DNA of 64,000 nucleotides. Source: Amphiura filiformis. Taxonomy: Eukaryota; Echinodermata; Ophiuroidea; Amphilepidida; Amphiuridae. Positions 12,019 through 24,824 of the stretch are shown here, one piece after another (the stretch's first letter is position 1; the number at the start of each line of letters is the position of its first letter). The DNA lies in contig NC_092636.1 in assembly GCF_039555335.1 (NCBI RefSeq), positions 53,809,706 to 53,873,705 on the forward strand, read 5' to 3'. Both the position numbers and the translations under genes were made by a program. The notes below the pieces were generated by a model that did no database searches, was not told the DNA's origin, and saw only the letters and a program-made list of their open reading frames with translations.

Positions 12019-15000
12019 ATGAAATGTTCATAAAAAAAGTTTCTGACCTCTTCGGATGTTATCAAAACAGCTTGTGAAATTTCCTGGGCAATCCTTAATG
12101 AGAGAACAGCCAACGCCCCTAGAACTATAATTGCCTGTGATTGGCTATTGGCACACGACTCGACACAAGGCATTGGTACACAACAGGCATAATTTTGGGC
12201 ACAAATGCAGCATCTTGAAGTAAGCAAATATGCTCCTCGTAAAAAAGCAAGATCGACTCAAGAAAAGATTTTCTCATTTTTTAAATATTTTGGTCTATTT
12301 CAGATTTTGAAATAATGGCCATTGAAGTTTAAAGTGGTCATATTTTGCACTTTGATCGTAGCTCACAGAAGAATGCGGCAACTCTCGTTTTTCTACCTCA
12401 CATTATGCAAACATCGGGTACATGTAAATCTACAGCCCCTTGACTCCCTTGAGAAGTTTGAGCGAAATTCATGTATAACAGTGCTTCCATAGCGTGTTAT
12501 ATCTTAGCGTTATGTATCTTAGCGTTAACAAATTAGCGATGACAAAACATGTGCCCATGTGTGCTGTACGTGTTATCTACTAACTTGTGTATTTTAATTT
12601 GTTTCTGAAGGACCATTGAAAGGATAGGCTATAGAAGCGAATCCAAGGAGCCAAGTCATGGTCAGGATTTGGTCAGACATCTTTGGGTAGCCGCTAGCAC
12701 CAAACTGGTGTTTTGAGCGTCCAATTGTGCAAATAAAAGCCGCCTAACACCTAGAGAAGATGCAAGGACGAGGAGGATTAATAGAATAATAACTATAGGC
12801 CTATAATGGAGATAATTCCGCAGGTAATCCCATCGCATCTATTCACACATAGTCCTTTTGTTCGCAAGTATACATCAATGCATAGATACCGCGTGTAGTT
12901 AATCCGATTATTATGTCACTTCAACAGCGAATAGACCATGCTGTGTGTTTTGTCGAAGGAACTGTATTGTGTTATTCTTTTGTCTGCCTGTGTTTTCGCG
13001 GAAGGTGTAAAACGGGTGATGGAATGCAGTTTAAAATTTCCGCCAAGGCCGAATCATTTCACATTTTGAGTGCATTGTAGCCGACGGCTACCCAACTAAA
13101 GGCTACTAGTCAGGTGTAGGAATGCGTGAATTTGGATTCCTCTATAGTCCAAAAAGAACAATATAATGAAGTTGGCTTTGTCACAAATCGCCCAACATTT
13201 AATAGATTTTGCAGGCGAGATTTTCAAAGTAGCCCAAATGTCGCGAAATTGCGGGAGCACTTTCTTTGTCATGTTTGTCGTGGGACGGAAGTCAAAAATT
13301 GCCCAAATCACGGGTTTGGCAAACCTGTGAATAGACCTAGTGTGTTCAAACAGACATGCTATATGTACTACAGGTTAGGCGCATGAAAGTCGATTCCGAG
13401 TTTATCGTCCCCCGCCCGCGTCACTTTTTGGAAACCAAAAATACCCGCGTCAAATTTTCAAAAATGCCAAAATAATTCATTATTTTCAAAGTATCAGTGT
13501 TTTCACCAGTTTTAGCAATTGGAAACATAGATTTTTGTTTGTAAAACATATAAAGTTATAACTTGGAAGCAAAACCAGGCTCTTTTCTAACTTTTCTAGT
13601 CCCTACCCATATAAAAAACATGTTTAGAAATCACATGTATGAGTTTGGCTTTAAATCAACACGCATTTTAGGTCAATAATGAAATCTGATGAAATAATGA
13701 AAAATGAAAAATGAAAAAAGTCACCTCACCAACCTGGCTGTTGGACTGGCTGTTGGACTCCCTGATTTATTTGTTTCATCCTCCTTCTCCCTGTTCCCAA
13801 AAAGTTCATCAAGTTCTTTATGACTTTGACACCATCTTGAGTACCTTATTAATTAAAACTTTTGACATAGCTAACCTATCCTATTTGCTGGCGATTAAAA
13901 GCTTCAACAGTTGGTCGCCATTGGCACCAGGGATTGTATGTTTTGTCGCATCAGAAAAAATCTAGTCATCAATGCGACTAAAATGGTCGCACCATATAGC
14001 ACTGACTAGGTATGAGCAGGGTCCCTGGTATGAGAGGCCAACCTTAGTTAACACATTTGCTAGTCAGCCAATTTGGCCTAAACTGGGGCCCAAACACAAT
14101 ACATATTTACATAGAAATTTAAAAGAAATGATTGGTCAAGGAAACCTACATAAATACATTGTCTATACTTCACTTGACCCAAATATATGATTTTTGTTGG
14201 TAATGAGACAATCGCACATGGAATTTTAGAAGGATTTTGACAGCAGTTCCACATAGAAAATCTGCACTATCGTGAGACTATGCTGTTTTGTTTTTTAATT
14301 GATGCATTAAATATTGGCTGAATATTTTGATGAAAGTCAATCTTTGACAAGATGTAACTTTGCTACAGAAAGGGCTATGACAAAACGGTTTTCAGTTTTG
14401 GCTTTCTTGACTCAAGGGCTTTAATTTGATATATAAAATGATGCAGTTTCACCTTTCATACCTACACTGACCATTGCCAGTGTGGGAGTGGACATCGTGT
14501 ACATGACAGCTCTTTAATGTTATACCCTGTGTGGGCAAGTCATACTTCAGTATGACTTGCCCTGAACGTACATATATGTTCGGAAGAGACAGATAAATTG
14601 CATGACAGCCTGCCAATTTAAGCTTCCTATAATATCAATTGCACATAACATACGAAGTCACAAACTTACAAACTTCAATATGCACTTCAAATAAAGCAGA
14701 CCAGCTGTTAATTATTACCAATCCTGCAGAATAACTTACATAATCGTCCATTTCATGGAATCCCGTTGCTCAGAATTGCCAATTTCATTTTTATCTGTCA
14801 AATGCGCTGTGGATGTGCTCAGAGATTTTATGATGTGCTTCATTAAATCACAGGTGTGAAACTGACTTTATACCACTCGCTCGCTTTCACAGAAAAGCCA
14901 GCCTCGTGGCAATGGGGCATGACGTCATCATGGACGTGTGCAAAATTTCCGCCGGGCGTCATATAACCCGTATTGCGATTGGTTGCAAAAGCCATTCTTT

Positions 15001-15590
15001 GCAATCGTAAGCTAATCAATGAACGCGACAGCCTTTTTTCGGTATTAATTAATGTGACCCCCATGTGACTCGCCAGTAAAGTACGTCTAACCTGATTGGT
15101 TTACAAAACTACTTTGATAATTGCTGAGCCAGTCAGCGTGCTCGATGCTTAACAACTACATGGATCGAATCCATGGGTTCCTACAGTCACCCATGGAAAA
15201 CAGGGTACTGAAAAACACTACACAATGTCCACATCAGCCATGGTTGGTTTTGTTTACATTGCATTAATTCCCTCAGAACAGGCAATATAGATTCCAGACA
15301 GATAAAACTTACCTAATATCAGTTTTAGTTGCCCTTAATAACTCCAAATTGACAAGACATTAAATTCTATTTGCTCATTTTCATACCAAAATCAAGGAAA
15401 ACATGGTTTTGTTATTACAAAATAACAGGAAAATCATACAGTTCATTTCTGGTCAATTGCAGCAGGCCACTTGAGATAATCAATATTGGTACTTGAATGA
15501 TATGGTTGGTTGGTTGGTCAGTGACTTCTGCTCATTGTAAGACTGAAAGTAGCTGACAGTGTTGTAAACTTGATTGCATAACATTAAGAT
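12019..15590. other. Intergenic, no supported gene
   Basis: No conserved domain seen. One small reading frame at 12938 begins with a signal-peptide-like sequence (see findings). A 14-bp-arm palindrome GGGCAAGTCATACT/AGTATGACTTGCCC sits at 14533-14562. Confidence 0.45.
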
Positions 15591-15842
15591 CAGGGTTGCC
15601 AAACCCGCGATTTGGTAGCCCAATTGGGCGACTTTTGAAGATTTTCCCCGCGACTTTTGACAATTTCCGGTCCCATAGTCCAGAAACCAATGGTTAAGAA
15701 AAAAATTGGGCGACTTTTCAACATTGGCTCCCGCGACTTCCGCTAGTTTCCTGCCCCATAGAAACCAATGGTTAAGAGAAAAATTGGGCGACTTTTCGAT
15801 TATTTGACCCGCGATTCGGGCTGAAATATTTTGGCAACCCTG
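15591..15842. mobile_element. hAT-type MITE with perfect 8-bp target duplication
   Basis: CAGGGTTGCCAAAC at the left, TTTTGGCAACCCTG at the right, flanked on both sides by ATTAAGAT (15583-15590 and 15843-15850). Inside, the words AAACCAATGGTTAAGA and ATTGGGCGACTTTT are each repeated. Non-autonomous, 252 bp. Confidence 0.88.
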
Positions 15843-17579
15843 ATTAAGATTGCCAACTTATATCCTTTGTATTTGAGTTGTCAAATTTATGGATTAGTTA
15901 CTGTCAAATGAAGTAAACAGTATTTAATGTCAACAAAACATGCTGCTGCAGAACTCTATGCCTGTGTGTGTGTGTCTGAGGGCCGATGACTGGGCCGATG
16001 ACACACATTCGATGGGTGTACTTAACAACCTAGTAGAGGTTTTCGAGAGGCGAATTCACATGGTGATCCAGCGATCGAGTATAAATTCAGGATGACAACT
16101 ACTCTCGCACGAGATCGCAGGTGCAATAACAATACATGGACACAATCAGTGACATTTACACAATGGAATAATGAATTATTTATGACATGCATTGGCTGGA
16201 TTTTACGATCGAGGTAAGGTTTTTGGCCTGTCCCTGCGTGAATATCCTTAGTTTTCAGCATCAAAGATACTTGCGATGACCAGTTTTTTGCGGACACTTT
16301 GATAACAGGTAACTTTTATAGGTCATAGGGTAGAAACTATAGTTGTACAATTTGTACGAAATATACATTTTGTTATAGGCCTAAAATGTTTACAAAAATA
16401 TATTGGTCCACACGTTGTGCTGGTATTCAGTTGTTCGACGTATACTTAAATGTGTGGGGTGATGTCTCACTTTATTGATGATACGTGTAATGCTATTCAT
16501 AACATGTATAAAGAGTCCTGTTCACTTGTATAGATAATTGTGAATAAACAAATGACCAACGGACGTCAATGGGACAGTTTGTCAATAGCTATCGATCACA
16601 CGCATGACACAGCAATCAGCCAAATGGATAAGCTTTACCACACTAAAATAGGGGGGTGATCTCTGAACCACTTTGTGAGATATTTTTTCAAAACTTGTGG
16701 AAATAGTTGTAGTGGCATTGTATTAGTGGGAAAATGGCTTTTGTTTCATCCGATTCGTTTATTTTACCCCCTGGACATGGGGTCTGAAGATATCGAGCTT
16801 TTTTGCATGTTTCAGCATAGGCCATATAAGGCCAATTACAATAAGGTTAAGCATAATTTATTATTTCCATGTTATTTTTGTAACATCACTTGTCATTAAA
16901 TCTTTTACAAAATGGTATCAATGTATATCGGAAAGTATTTTCATTCTTTTGATATCAAGATCGGAAAGATCCAACACCCCACTTGACACCACAATGACGT
17001 CATAATACACATGTAGATGTCATATTTGTGGGTTGCACCAATACGCATGGAAGGTGGTACGCAATGCTTTTTTTCCACCACACAGAATAAAGGGTGGTGC
17101 AATATGTATGTGTATCCCACGGCTGTTTGATGTATATAGAATTGGCTTCATTATTAACTAAATGCAAACTATAGATGGCGCTATTTATCCAAAATCATTT
17201 TTTTTTATTTGCAAGGGTTAGGTGATTAATACCATCATTAAAACAGCTGGAATAGGTAGAACAAGCAACAAGGAAATTTTATAAACATATTTTATCAAAC
17301 AATAAAAAGACATTATTTGTATTAAAAGCTTGAAAGGGTAATTTCCAGTAACTAAATAGCGCCACCAATTTTGGCATTAATACATACATTTTATATCTGA
17401 AAAAGCTTTGAGAAATACTATAAATGTGAATAATTTTGTAAAAGAGAAGAAATTAAAGTTGAGAACGACTCAAAAGCATCTGTATATATTAGCACGATAT
17501 CACTTTTAGCTGTTTAAGCCTAAAATTTTGTTATACATGATGTTTTGTTTTAAAAACTAATAAATGATCCCATCAAACA
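15843..17579. other. Intergenic, repeat fragments
   Basis: 16652-16800 is one of two oppositely oriented copies of a ~150-bp sequence (other copy 19095-19215). 17177-17187 and 17353-17363 are GGCGCTATTTA and its inverse, a possible short MITE. No gene seen. Confidence 0.45.
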
Positions 17580-18040
17580 ACCGTGATCCCAGGGTCAATT
17601 ATGTGTGTTTGTGGGGGGGGTGGCAATTATTTTTGGCAGGCCAAAAAAGGGAGCATTTTGGCAGGTTGAATGGGGTACCGGGACAAGCGATTTTTGGCAG
17701 GTCGAAGAAAGAATGGCAGGAGCAAGCGATTTTGGCACAGACCTATTGTGCACCGTTTCTATATTTTGATCTAAAAGGTGTAGGAAAAATGTTCAAATAT
17801 GTAACATTTCCTGCTCACTGTGCTCGCATTATATGATAAGATAATCTAAGGTTTTAAACTTGGGTTCCCCAAAATCATGTATGTGTAAAGAGGGGGGGGG
17901 GCAAAGAATCTTTTGTTTTGGGCATGTTAAAGGGGGGGGCAAAGGTTTTTTGGCACGTCAAAAGGTGGGCAAAGGGGGTGGGGTGGGCAAGCGATTTTTG
18001 GCACACCCTTTTGGGAATTGACCACCGCGGGGTACACCAC
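17580..18040. mobile_element. G-rich MITE related to the Harbinger-like element at 21.7 kb
   Basis: Repeated GGCAAGCGATTTTTGGCA-type words and G runs as at 21706-22064, also the phrase CACCGTTTCTATATTTTGAT. Weak end inverted repeat (GGGTCAATT versus AATTGACC). Ends are approximate. Confidence 0.45.
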
Positions 18041-20077
18041 CCCTTATAAGGAATATACTCTTAATTTCGGTGTCTTGGATCAAGTCTCTACCATAAATAA
18101 TATGCCCAAATTTGTGTAGGTGTAAAATGTATCCATCTACATCCATCTACTTTACCAGGTGTTCAAAAGCAAAACATGTATATAGGCCTACAGGTGGAGA
18201 ATACCGGTGCTGAAGAGTGGCACAACATGGTTGCATAATTGGTTGCGACGGTATAACCTTCATATGGAACATGGGGAAAGTCAAAGATAAAATTTTAAAA
18301 AATGGCTGAAAATAACTGAACAATTTCCATGTAAATATTCAAGGTACAATTGACCATCCCAGGTCACTGATCAACATTTCACAGATTTTCATGGCCTCTT
18401 GTCAGGGATATATATATGGTTTCCGACCTTATAGAGGGCCACCTTCGCGACCGGAGTAGAGTGGGTGGTTACCCAGGCTGATGTACAAGTTGCATCCATC
18501 CCCCCCCACCCCTGCTGGACATTTTTTGTTAACATTTTTTTGTGGCAAAATCATGACATATTTCCCCACTACCAATGATTACCTACACTGATTTTCTCCA
18601 ATTAGGAAATGTTTAATAATACTCTTGTGGAAGGGGTTGGATTAGGGAGTCAAAATGTTTTCCCGCTGCATTTCAGCTAAACTTTATAATTAAGAGATTA
18701 AAATTCAGAATCCAACCAACCCCTACCATGAAAATATTTCTGAATATTCCATCAGTAACATCAGTGATTCTTGTTATTCATTAGTCTGAGAGCACTGAAA
18801 ACAATTATCATAAGTTAAATCACATACTTTATAGGGGGAGCTTCACCGGGAGCTTCAAAACACATCCGCCGGTTGCTCGCCAGTTCCGCCCGGTTCTACC
18901 CGGTTAGGTCCGGTTTGTACTGTTCTAAACAATATGGAATGTGGTTTAATTGCCACTAACTGCCGGTCAACCAGCAGTTGAGTTTTGAAGTCACCCATAA
19001 ACTTTAATTAGCTATTAAACATGTATAAGCCTATAACAATACTGTACATTACAATGCACAAAAATGGGCAAAAACGGGAAAACATCAGAAGCCATGTCCA
19101 GGGGGTAAAATGCCCGAATTGAACGAAATAAAGGTCATTTTCCCACTCACACCAAATCACTACAATGATTTTCACAAGTTTTTTAAAACTTTGGTTCGAG
19201 ATCACCCCCCTAACTAAAACGGTGACCACTCAGAAAAACTCACTGCATGATAAATGCATTTGGTTGCACAACTTGCAAGTTCAAGTTGCAAGTCAGTCAG
19301 TCACCACTTCACACACAGAGAGAACAAGCTAAATGGCTACAAATACCACTATTTACCTTACTTCCGTTGCTATAACCACACTTCCCAGCACACAATCCAA
19401 CAAAATCGCAAGGATAACTTCTCACTCCGAAGTTCCTGCCAGTGCCAGAGCAGCATTCACGTTTCCATCATAAACAACAACACTATTAATTTTGGCTGGT
19501 TTTGTTAATCTTTTTGTATCGATCAACGCGAACAACTACATACACAAGTTTAACGGAACTTGAAAACTCATGGGTCCAATTAAGATTTTCACAAATCTCG
19601 TCGTCTCATTCACCTTGAGGGAACAGGTGTGGCGCTCTTTCCGTTTGTCTATAGTCATAGTCCTGGCATATTGAATATAGTTATGCCATTATGATAATGT
19701 TGCATTCAATAAGGCCAAGTAAAAAATAAAACATGTTTCACGTCCGGGTTTTTGAAAAAAAGGAGGAGGAGGGGGCTTTTTATTTTCTATTTTTTATCGC
19801 AAAATTGGTGTAAATACCCATACTTAGAGCTGTTTTAGCGTATACAATAATAATGCCTGGAAAAAGAAGGAGGCCCTTTTTATTTGTTGTTCTGAGAGTT
19901 ACACCCTCCAATGATCACAAAACCTTCCTAAAATGTTTCTTGTATCTTAACAAGGCTATAGAAATCATTCCAACTTCCTAGACATATTTTACTGTTTGTA
20001 TTGTTTACCCCGCATGACTGCTCATATTAATTATTACCAGACTTGAGTCCTGTTTATTAGGAGCTATTAGGGACAGT
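18041..20077. other. Intergenic, repeat fragments
   Basis: 19095-19215 is the minus-oriented copy of 16652-16800. 18840-18970 has several CCGGTT words. No gene recognised. Confidence 0.45.
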
Positions 20078-20151
20078 ATGTGTAGCTCACTGGTAGAGCC
20101 TCGCGCTCGCCCGACAAGCGAGAGGTCTGGGGTTCAAGTCCCCGCACAGGC
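20078..20151 (+). tRNA. tRNA-like sequence, probably a pseudogene or SINE head
   Basis: It has an A-box-like TAGCTCACTGGTAGAGC, a T arm with B box GGTTCAAGTCC inside TGGGG/CCCCG, and an acceptor stem GTATGTG/CACAGGC with one mismatch. The anticodon stem CTCGC/GCGAG closes a 7-base loop CCGACAA (C, not U, at position 33), but about five extra bases lie between the D arm and this stem. That argues against a functional tRNA. No CCA is encoded, as expected in eukaryotes. Confidence 0.45.
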
Positions 20152-20399
20152 AGGTATGTTCGGAGTTCCCCCCTCAAGACCCAAAAAAAAATTCGGGTTC
20201 CCCCCTCAAAATGCCCATTCCCCCCTGTCGTAAATAACGATCGCTCGCTATATAAATGTATCAGGACAAAATGCTAAATATGGGTTGAAAACTGCCAACT
20301 TGCAAATTTTGTAAACTTATACTCGAAATGCAAGTCATCTACAGCAACTGGTATGGTTCTTGGTGAACTTAGTCATTTTCCTATAATTAATAGTATTAA

Positions 20400-20823
20400 A
20401 TGACCAATTTTTGCAAAATTGGAATAGCGAAATTAATAATTCTAGCTCTTGTACTAACTATAGAACTTTTAAAAAAGAATTCAAACTTGAAAGTTATCTG
20501 TTATCATCACCAAAAACTCAGGCTGTTAATATTTGTAGATTTAGACTTGGTAACACAAATATTCCTATTGTAACTGGTAGATATTTTCATGTTGATTATG
20601 ATGACCGAAAATGTACTCTTTGCAGTGAAAACATAATGGGTGCCGAATATCTTTGAATGTCAACATTTTCACCAAATCAGAAATAAATTTGTTGACAAAA
20701 AATTTACTTCAAGTCATAGCCAAACTAAAATGTCTGACCTTTTCAACTCATCAGACTCAAATCATATTAGTAATCTCAGTAAATTTATAAAAGAAATCAT
20801 TCATAAATTTAGGCTCTCATATA
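20400..20823 (+). mobile_element. LINE 3' coding fragment
   Basis: Two overlapping frames (20411-20656 and 20640 onward) read YRTFKKEFKLESYL, NICRFRLGNTNIPIVTGRYF, then RKCTLCSENIMGAEY and FECQHFHQIRNKF. This C-terminal Cys-rich pattern is common at the end of invertebrate LINE polyproteins. One frameshift separates the frames at about 20650. The fragment is cut at 20824 by another element and seems to resume after 21585. Confidence 0.6.
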
Positions 20824-21585
20824 GCGTGTTTATACTGAGCGTACGGCTTTTTGACCCGCTATTTTCCGGGCACAAAATACCGATCATAATCCAGCCACCG
20901 TTACCCAGCTTGTTTCTACTGAGACCAGAAAGCCGTGTCTCGCACGATGCACGGCATTTTTTCCCTGTAAACCGGAAGTACGGAAAACAGATTTGACGGT
21001 TAATTATATCCTAAATTTAAATGTCTGCGGATGGCAGCTCATGGCATATGACCTACAATCACAATTTAGTATTTTCGTAAAATCCAAATTGCATTAATTT
21101 ACCAGTGGATCTAGTAATTGGCTATTATGATAATTAATTTACAGCTCATAACCAACTCATTAATTATAAAGATATAACCAACTCATTAACTATAAAGAAG
21201 TAGGCCTAGACTAAGTAAAGTCATATCCATTTTACTTCATCAAGTTCATGCGAGTCACACATGTGTCCAGTGTATATAATATCGGAAAGAAGGAACCTAC
21301 TACATCATAGGCCTAAGCTAGACTATACAAGTAGAATATAAAATATTAAATAAAAACACGCATGACCTCGACCCGGCAACCGATGACACGGCTCGTTTCT
21401 ACTGCGCAGATTACACGCTTTGACCCGGCATGATCCACCTCAAGAGGTGGATCACGAAAGGCGAGCACATGACCCGGCATGACACGGCAACCGATTACCC
21501 CAAGTCGTTTCTACTGGGCTCGTTACCCGGCACGGCACGGCACGGCACGGCATGGCCCGGAATTTTACCCTCAGTAGAAACACGC
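20824..21585. mobile_element. Inverted-repeat DNA element inserted in a LINE fragment
   Basis: Left GCGTGTTTATACTGAG, right CTCAGTAGAAACACGC: a 16-bp inverted repeat with one mismatch. The interior has repeated GCACGGCACGG and GACCCGGCATGA words and no ORF of note. LINE-like sequence lies on both sides. Target duplication unclear. Confidence 0.68.
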
Positions 21586-21705
21586 AGATAGCCTCAATCA
21601 TCTCTTTTTTTATAAATTTATGTTCCAGAAAAACTTCTTAAACCACTCTTTCAAAACAATTCACCTTTTCACTTTCATTTAGATCATAAATATATATTTG
21701 TCTTA

Positions 21706-22064
21706 GGGGCTGTGCAATAATTATGAGCCCTGGGGGGACTCGGGGGCAAGAAATTTCAGTTGGCAAGCCAAAAGGTGGGGGGGGCAAGCAATTTTGGCAC
21801 ACATTCTTGGTGCACCTTTTAAATAAAACGCTCTAAAAAGGCTTAGGAAAACCAAACCATAATGCTTAAATATGCAAATTTTCCACCTGCTCGCTGCGCT
21901 CGCAACATGTATGTAGACCATTTAAGGTTTGCAAATTGGGATCCCAAAAGTTGGCATGTCCAAGGGGGGGCAAAGATTTTTGGCGGGCCGAGAGGGGGGG
22001 CAAGCGATTTTTGGCGAGCCGTTTGAAATTTTACCCCCGGGGGCTCATAATTATTGCACAGCCC
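21706..22064. mobile_element. Harbinger-like MITE
   Basis: GGGGCTGTGCAATAATTATG and AGCCC at the left are matched by GGGCTCATAATTATTGCACA and GCCC at the right. Flanks TTA on both sides (21703-21705, 22065-22067). The 3-bp TWA duplication and G-rich ends fit PIF/Harbinger. Interior G-rich with GGCAAGCGATTTTTGGC words; non-coding. Confidence 0.82.
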
Positions 22065-23757
22065 TTAATATAATATATCATACATATTTTATCATAGGCC
22101 CCTACAGTGTATTTATTAACTTTTATACGTAACTGAGTGTTTGTTTGTCTGTTTGTTTTTTCATCACAGAGTAGTACTAACTAGTTGTATTTTGTACTAT
22201 GTTTAAGCCTTTATTTTCCCCTAAGGGGGACGAAAGGTGTTTTTTAATAAAAGTTCAAAAGCTAACACTCACCCTATAGCACCCTAGTTTTTAGTATTAC
22301 CCACAATCTTCAATTGTTATAGCGCCATCCTGAATTAGGCCTAGTCCTCAATTGCTTTTTTAGATTAAAGAGGGCACTAGATTATTTGTTGAATCCTACC
22401 CTGACCCTACCAGTCAGGGTGAATCCTACTGGAATCCCAGACGGTATAATACATGCGTCACATGACATACGAGGCTGGCAAAACTCCCGGCAAAACTACA
22501 AGGTTGAAAGCCTGTTCAAAATATACGTTAGGCGTTAGCACATATACCAATTGAAAAACAACATAGGGCTTACCTTCCCGTGACCAATTTCACCCATGTG
22601 ACATGGGGCTGGATCTTTTCACATAGGCCTAGTGACGTGAAATGATTTTCCGAAATCGGGAGCACTTCTGATCTAGAGATCTCGATTAAAGTTGGTTTCC
22701 GAGAGTGCATGATTCAAACTGTCTGTTGCAAGGGTTGTTTTTGACCCGGTTTTTGACGAAAAAAATCAAAACTTGTTTAAGTCTGAAAACATTTGGTCAA
22801 GCGTGTGTCTGCACTATAGGCCTACTACATAACACTATTTTAGTAAATGCCCCTTCCACCGGTTGGGGAAAATTGATAAAGGCATAGACCATGATAAAGA
22901 TTATGAGTATGAGTATGATGGGCACTTTGGTCAAGCCATTATGTTAAAACAGATTTTAATATAAAAGAGTTAATGATTACAGATGTAGGAGCTGTTACCT
23001 TGGTAATAACTCCACAGCAATCCACTAATCACTGCTAATGACTGCGGGCTATGTGATGTTTATCCATTGTTACGTAACAGTCAAGGTCCGTGGATTCGAA
23101 TTTCGTTGATGTATGCAGTAATTTCAACGAATTCTGCAATTTGATACAACCAGTGATAAAACAAAGGAAGGTGGCCTACACACGCGTCGAGCCAAGTGTT
23201 TCACAAATACTATAGCCAGTAGAGAGAAAAGAGCCTGAGAATATACTTTCTGTGTCATTTGGAGATTTTCTTCCGATATTTCTTAACGCAATTCACATTG
23301 TACTTCACATTTTAGTTGACTTTCAGGTAAGTTTACAGCACTGACCAACGTTTTCTTTTTTCATAAACCCAATAAAGTAGGTCGTGAAAATGAAAACGAC
23401 GTGAAGACGAAAGAAAGACATTTTGGTTCTTCGCCGGGTAGATGGCCGTCGGAGCGGTTTTAGGCGCTGAGCCGTCGGCCGGAATAGGCCTATAAAGAGG
23501 CTACGATCTTGTGTGTGTTCGAGCCTTGGGCTTGCCTCTTTGGTGAGAATTCATTTGCCTGTCCCAAAATCCTGCAACTAGGCCTATGTTCGGTGAGCTA
23601 CTGTGTCTGTGAGGTTAGTTTTAATATCAGATTTAATTTCTCTGGCGATTGTTAGCAGACTCTGCTTCGAGCATGCAGGACGCACATATAATTATTTAAT
23701 TGTTCGGAAAGTCACTTAAAGCTGGTGGTCCCGTGGACGAGTCTTGTGCACGTTTAA
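22065..23757. other. Intergenic, no gene seen
   Basis: Only short ORFs without coding character. Around 23370-23560 the base composition is more GC-rich with GCCGTCGG words; this could be a promoter or untranslated exon but no signal decides it. Confidence 0.4.
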
Positions 23758-24092
23758 GGGACGCACCATTAGATTCTCAGGGGTGCATGGGAGTTTCGGT
23801 CAGGCAGAATTTTTTGTTTTTTTCGCGGTTTTTTTTTCGCCTCCGAAAGCAGAATTTTTTTTTCGGCGGCGAAGTATTTATTTTTCAATTTTAATGTATA
23901 TTTTTATACAAAGTTGGGTGGGGGAAATTTTTTTTTTACTCATCAGTGAGGCAAAAATTTTTTTTCGTCTCACTAGCCCGGGCTCACTAGTGGGCGCAGT
24001 TTTTTATTTTCGTCTCACTAGTGGGCGAAGTTTTTTTTCTTCAAAAAACTCCCATGCCCCCCTCCCCCCCTGGAAATCTAATGGTGCGCCCC
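23758..24092. mobile_element. Harbinger-like MITE
   Basis: Left GGGACGCACCATTAGATT, right AATCTAATGGTGCGCCCC, with further matching arms around CATGGGAGTTT/AAACTCCCATG. TAA on both sides fits a 3-bp target duplication. The interior repeats CTCACTAGTGGGCG; a sibling piece (CTCATCAG.GAGGCAA, TTTTCG) lies at 53030-53070. Confidence 0.75.
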
Positions 24093-24208
24093 TAAGTGTC
24101 AGAGCTATTCGAAGAGAGAAGGGACCCTCCCTGCCCTGTATGCCAGTGTACACGGGGTGGCCCTATATATAAACGAGTTTTACCCTACCCGCAAATTTAG
24201 CCCCTTAA

Positions 24209-24582
24209 GGGGGTAGGCCCTACTACACCTCTGTGGTAAATTTGTGACTATTTTTGCATTTTTCTCAAAAAATAATAACACACTGGTAACAAAAGTTATG
24301 TATATTATTGGGGCAAGGAATTCAATTACTAATACTACACTGAAATTTCAGTGACTCAACACAAGCGGTTCAATATATATGATAGGAAATGAGGTACATC
24401 CTAGCGGTACCTTATTTCTTATCATAAATAACGAACCGCTTGTCTTGGGTCACTGAAATTCCAGTGTAGTAATTGAATTCCTTGCCCCTAATAATATACA
24501 TAACTTTTGTTACCACGGTGTTATTAGTTTTTGAGAAAAATGCAAAAATAGACACAAATTTATCAAGGGGTGTAGTACCCCC
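24209..24582. mobile_element. TTAA-flanked foldback MITE
   Basis: TTAA at 24205-24208 and 24583-24586 bracket arms of about 170 bp that are reverse complements (outer ends GGGGGTAG...CTACTACACC and GGTGTAGTACCCCC; inner ACCGCTTGT), leaving a small loop. TTAA duplication suggests the piggyBac or Kolobok type. Related arm sequence at 11205-11275. Confidence 0.85.
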
Positions 24583-24824
24583 TTAATAGAATTTACACCC
24601 AAATGAGTATTTGGCTAGTAAAAATGAAAAAAATTGTACCAACAATTTCAAAAGGTGCCCTAAACAAGTTGTTCAGTTTCAGAAAACTACCCTTTATTCT
24701 TGAAAATCGGTGTTTTTAGACCATAAATGCGTCACGCGCATGCCTTGCCTAAAAAACACCCCTTTTTACTTGTTTTTTGGTCATGCATGCTTACAGACCC
24801 CCGGTACAATCTTACTATAATTCA

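Noticed and set aside
20078-20151. Functional tRNA-Val(GAC)
   Set aside because: Extra bases before the anticodon stem, C at position 33 and an acceptor mismatch.
23744-24172. 142-codon plus ORF
   Set aside because: Lies within a Harbinger-like MITE; Phe-rich translation of T runs.
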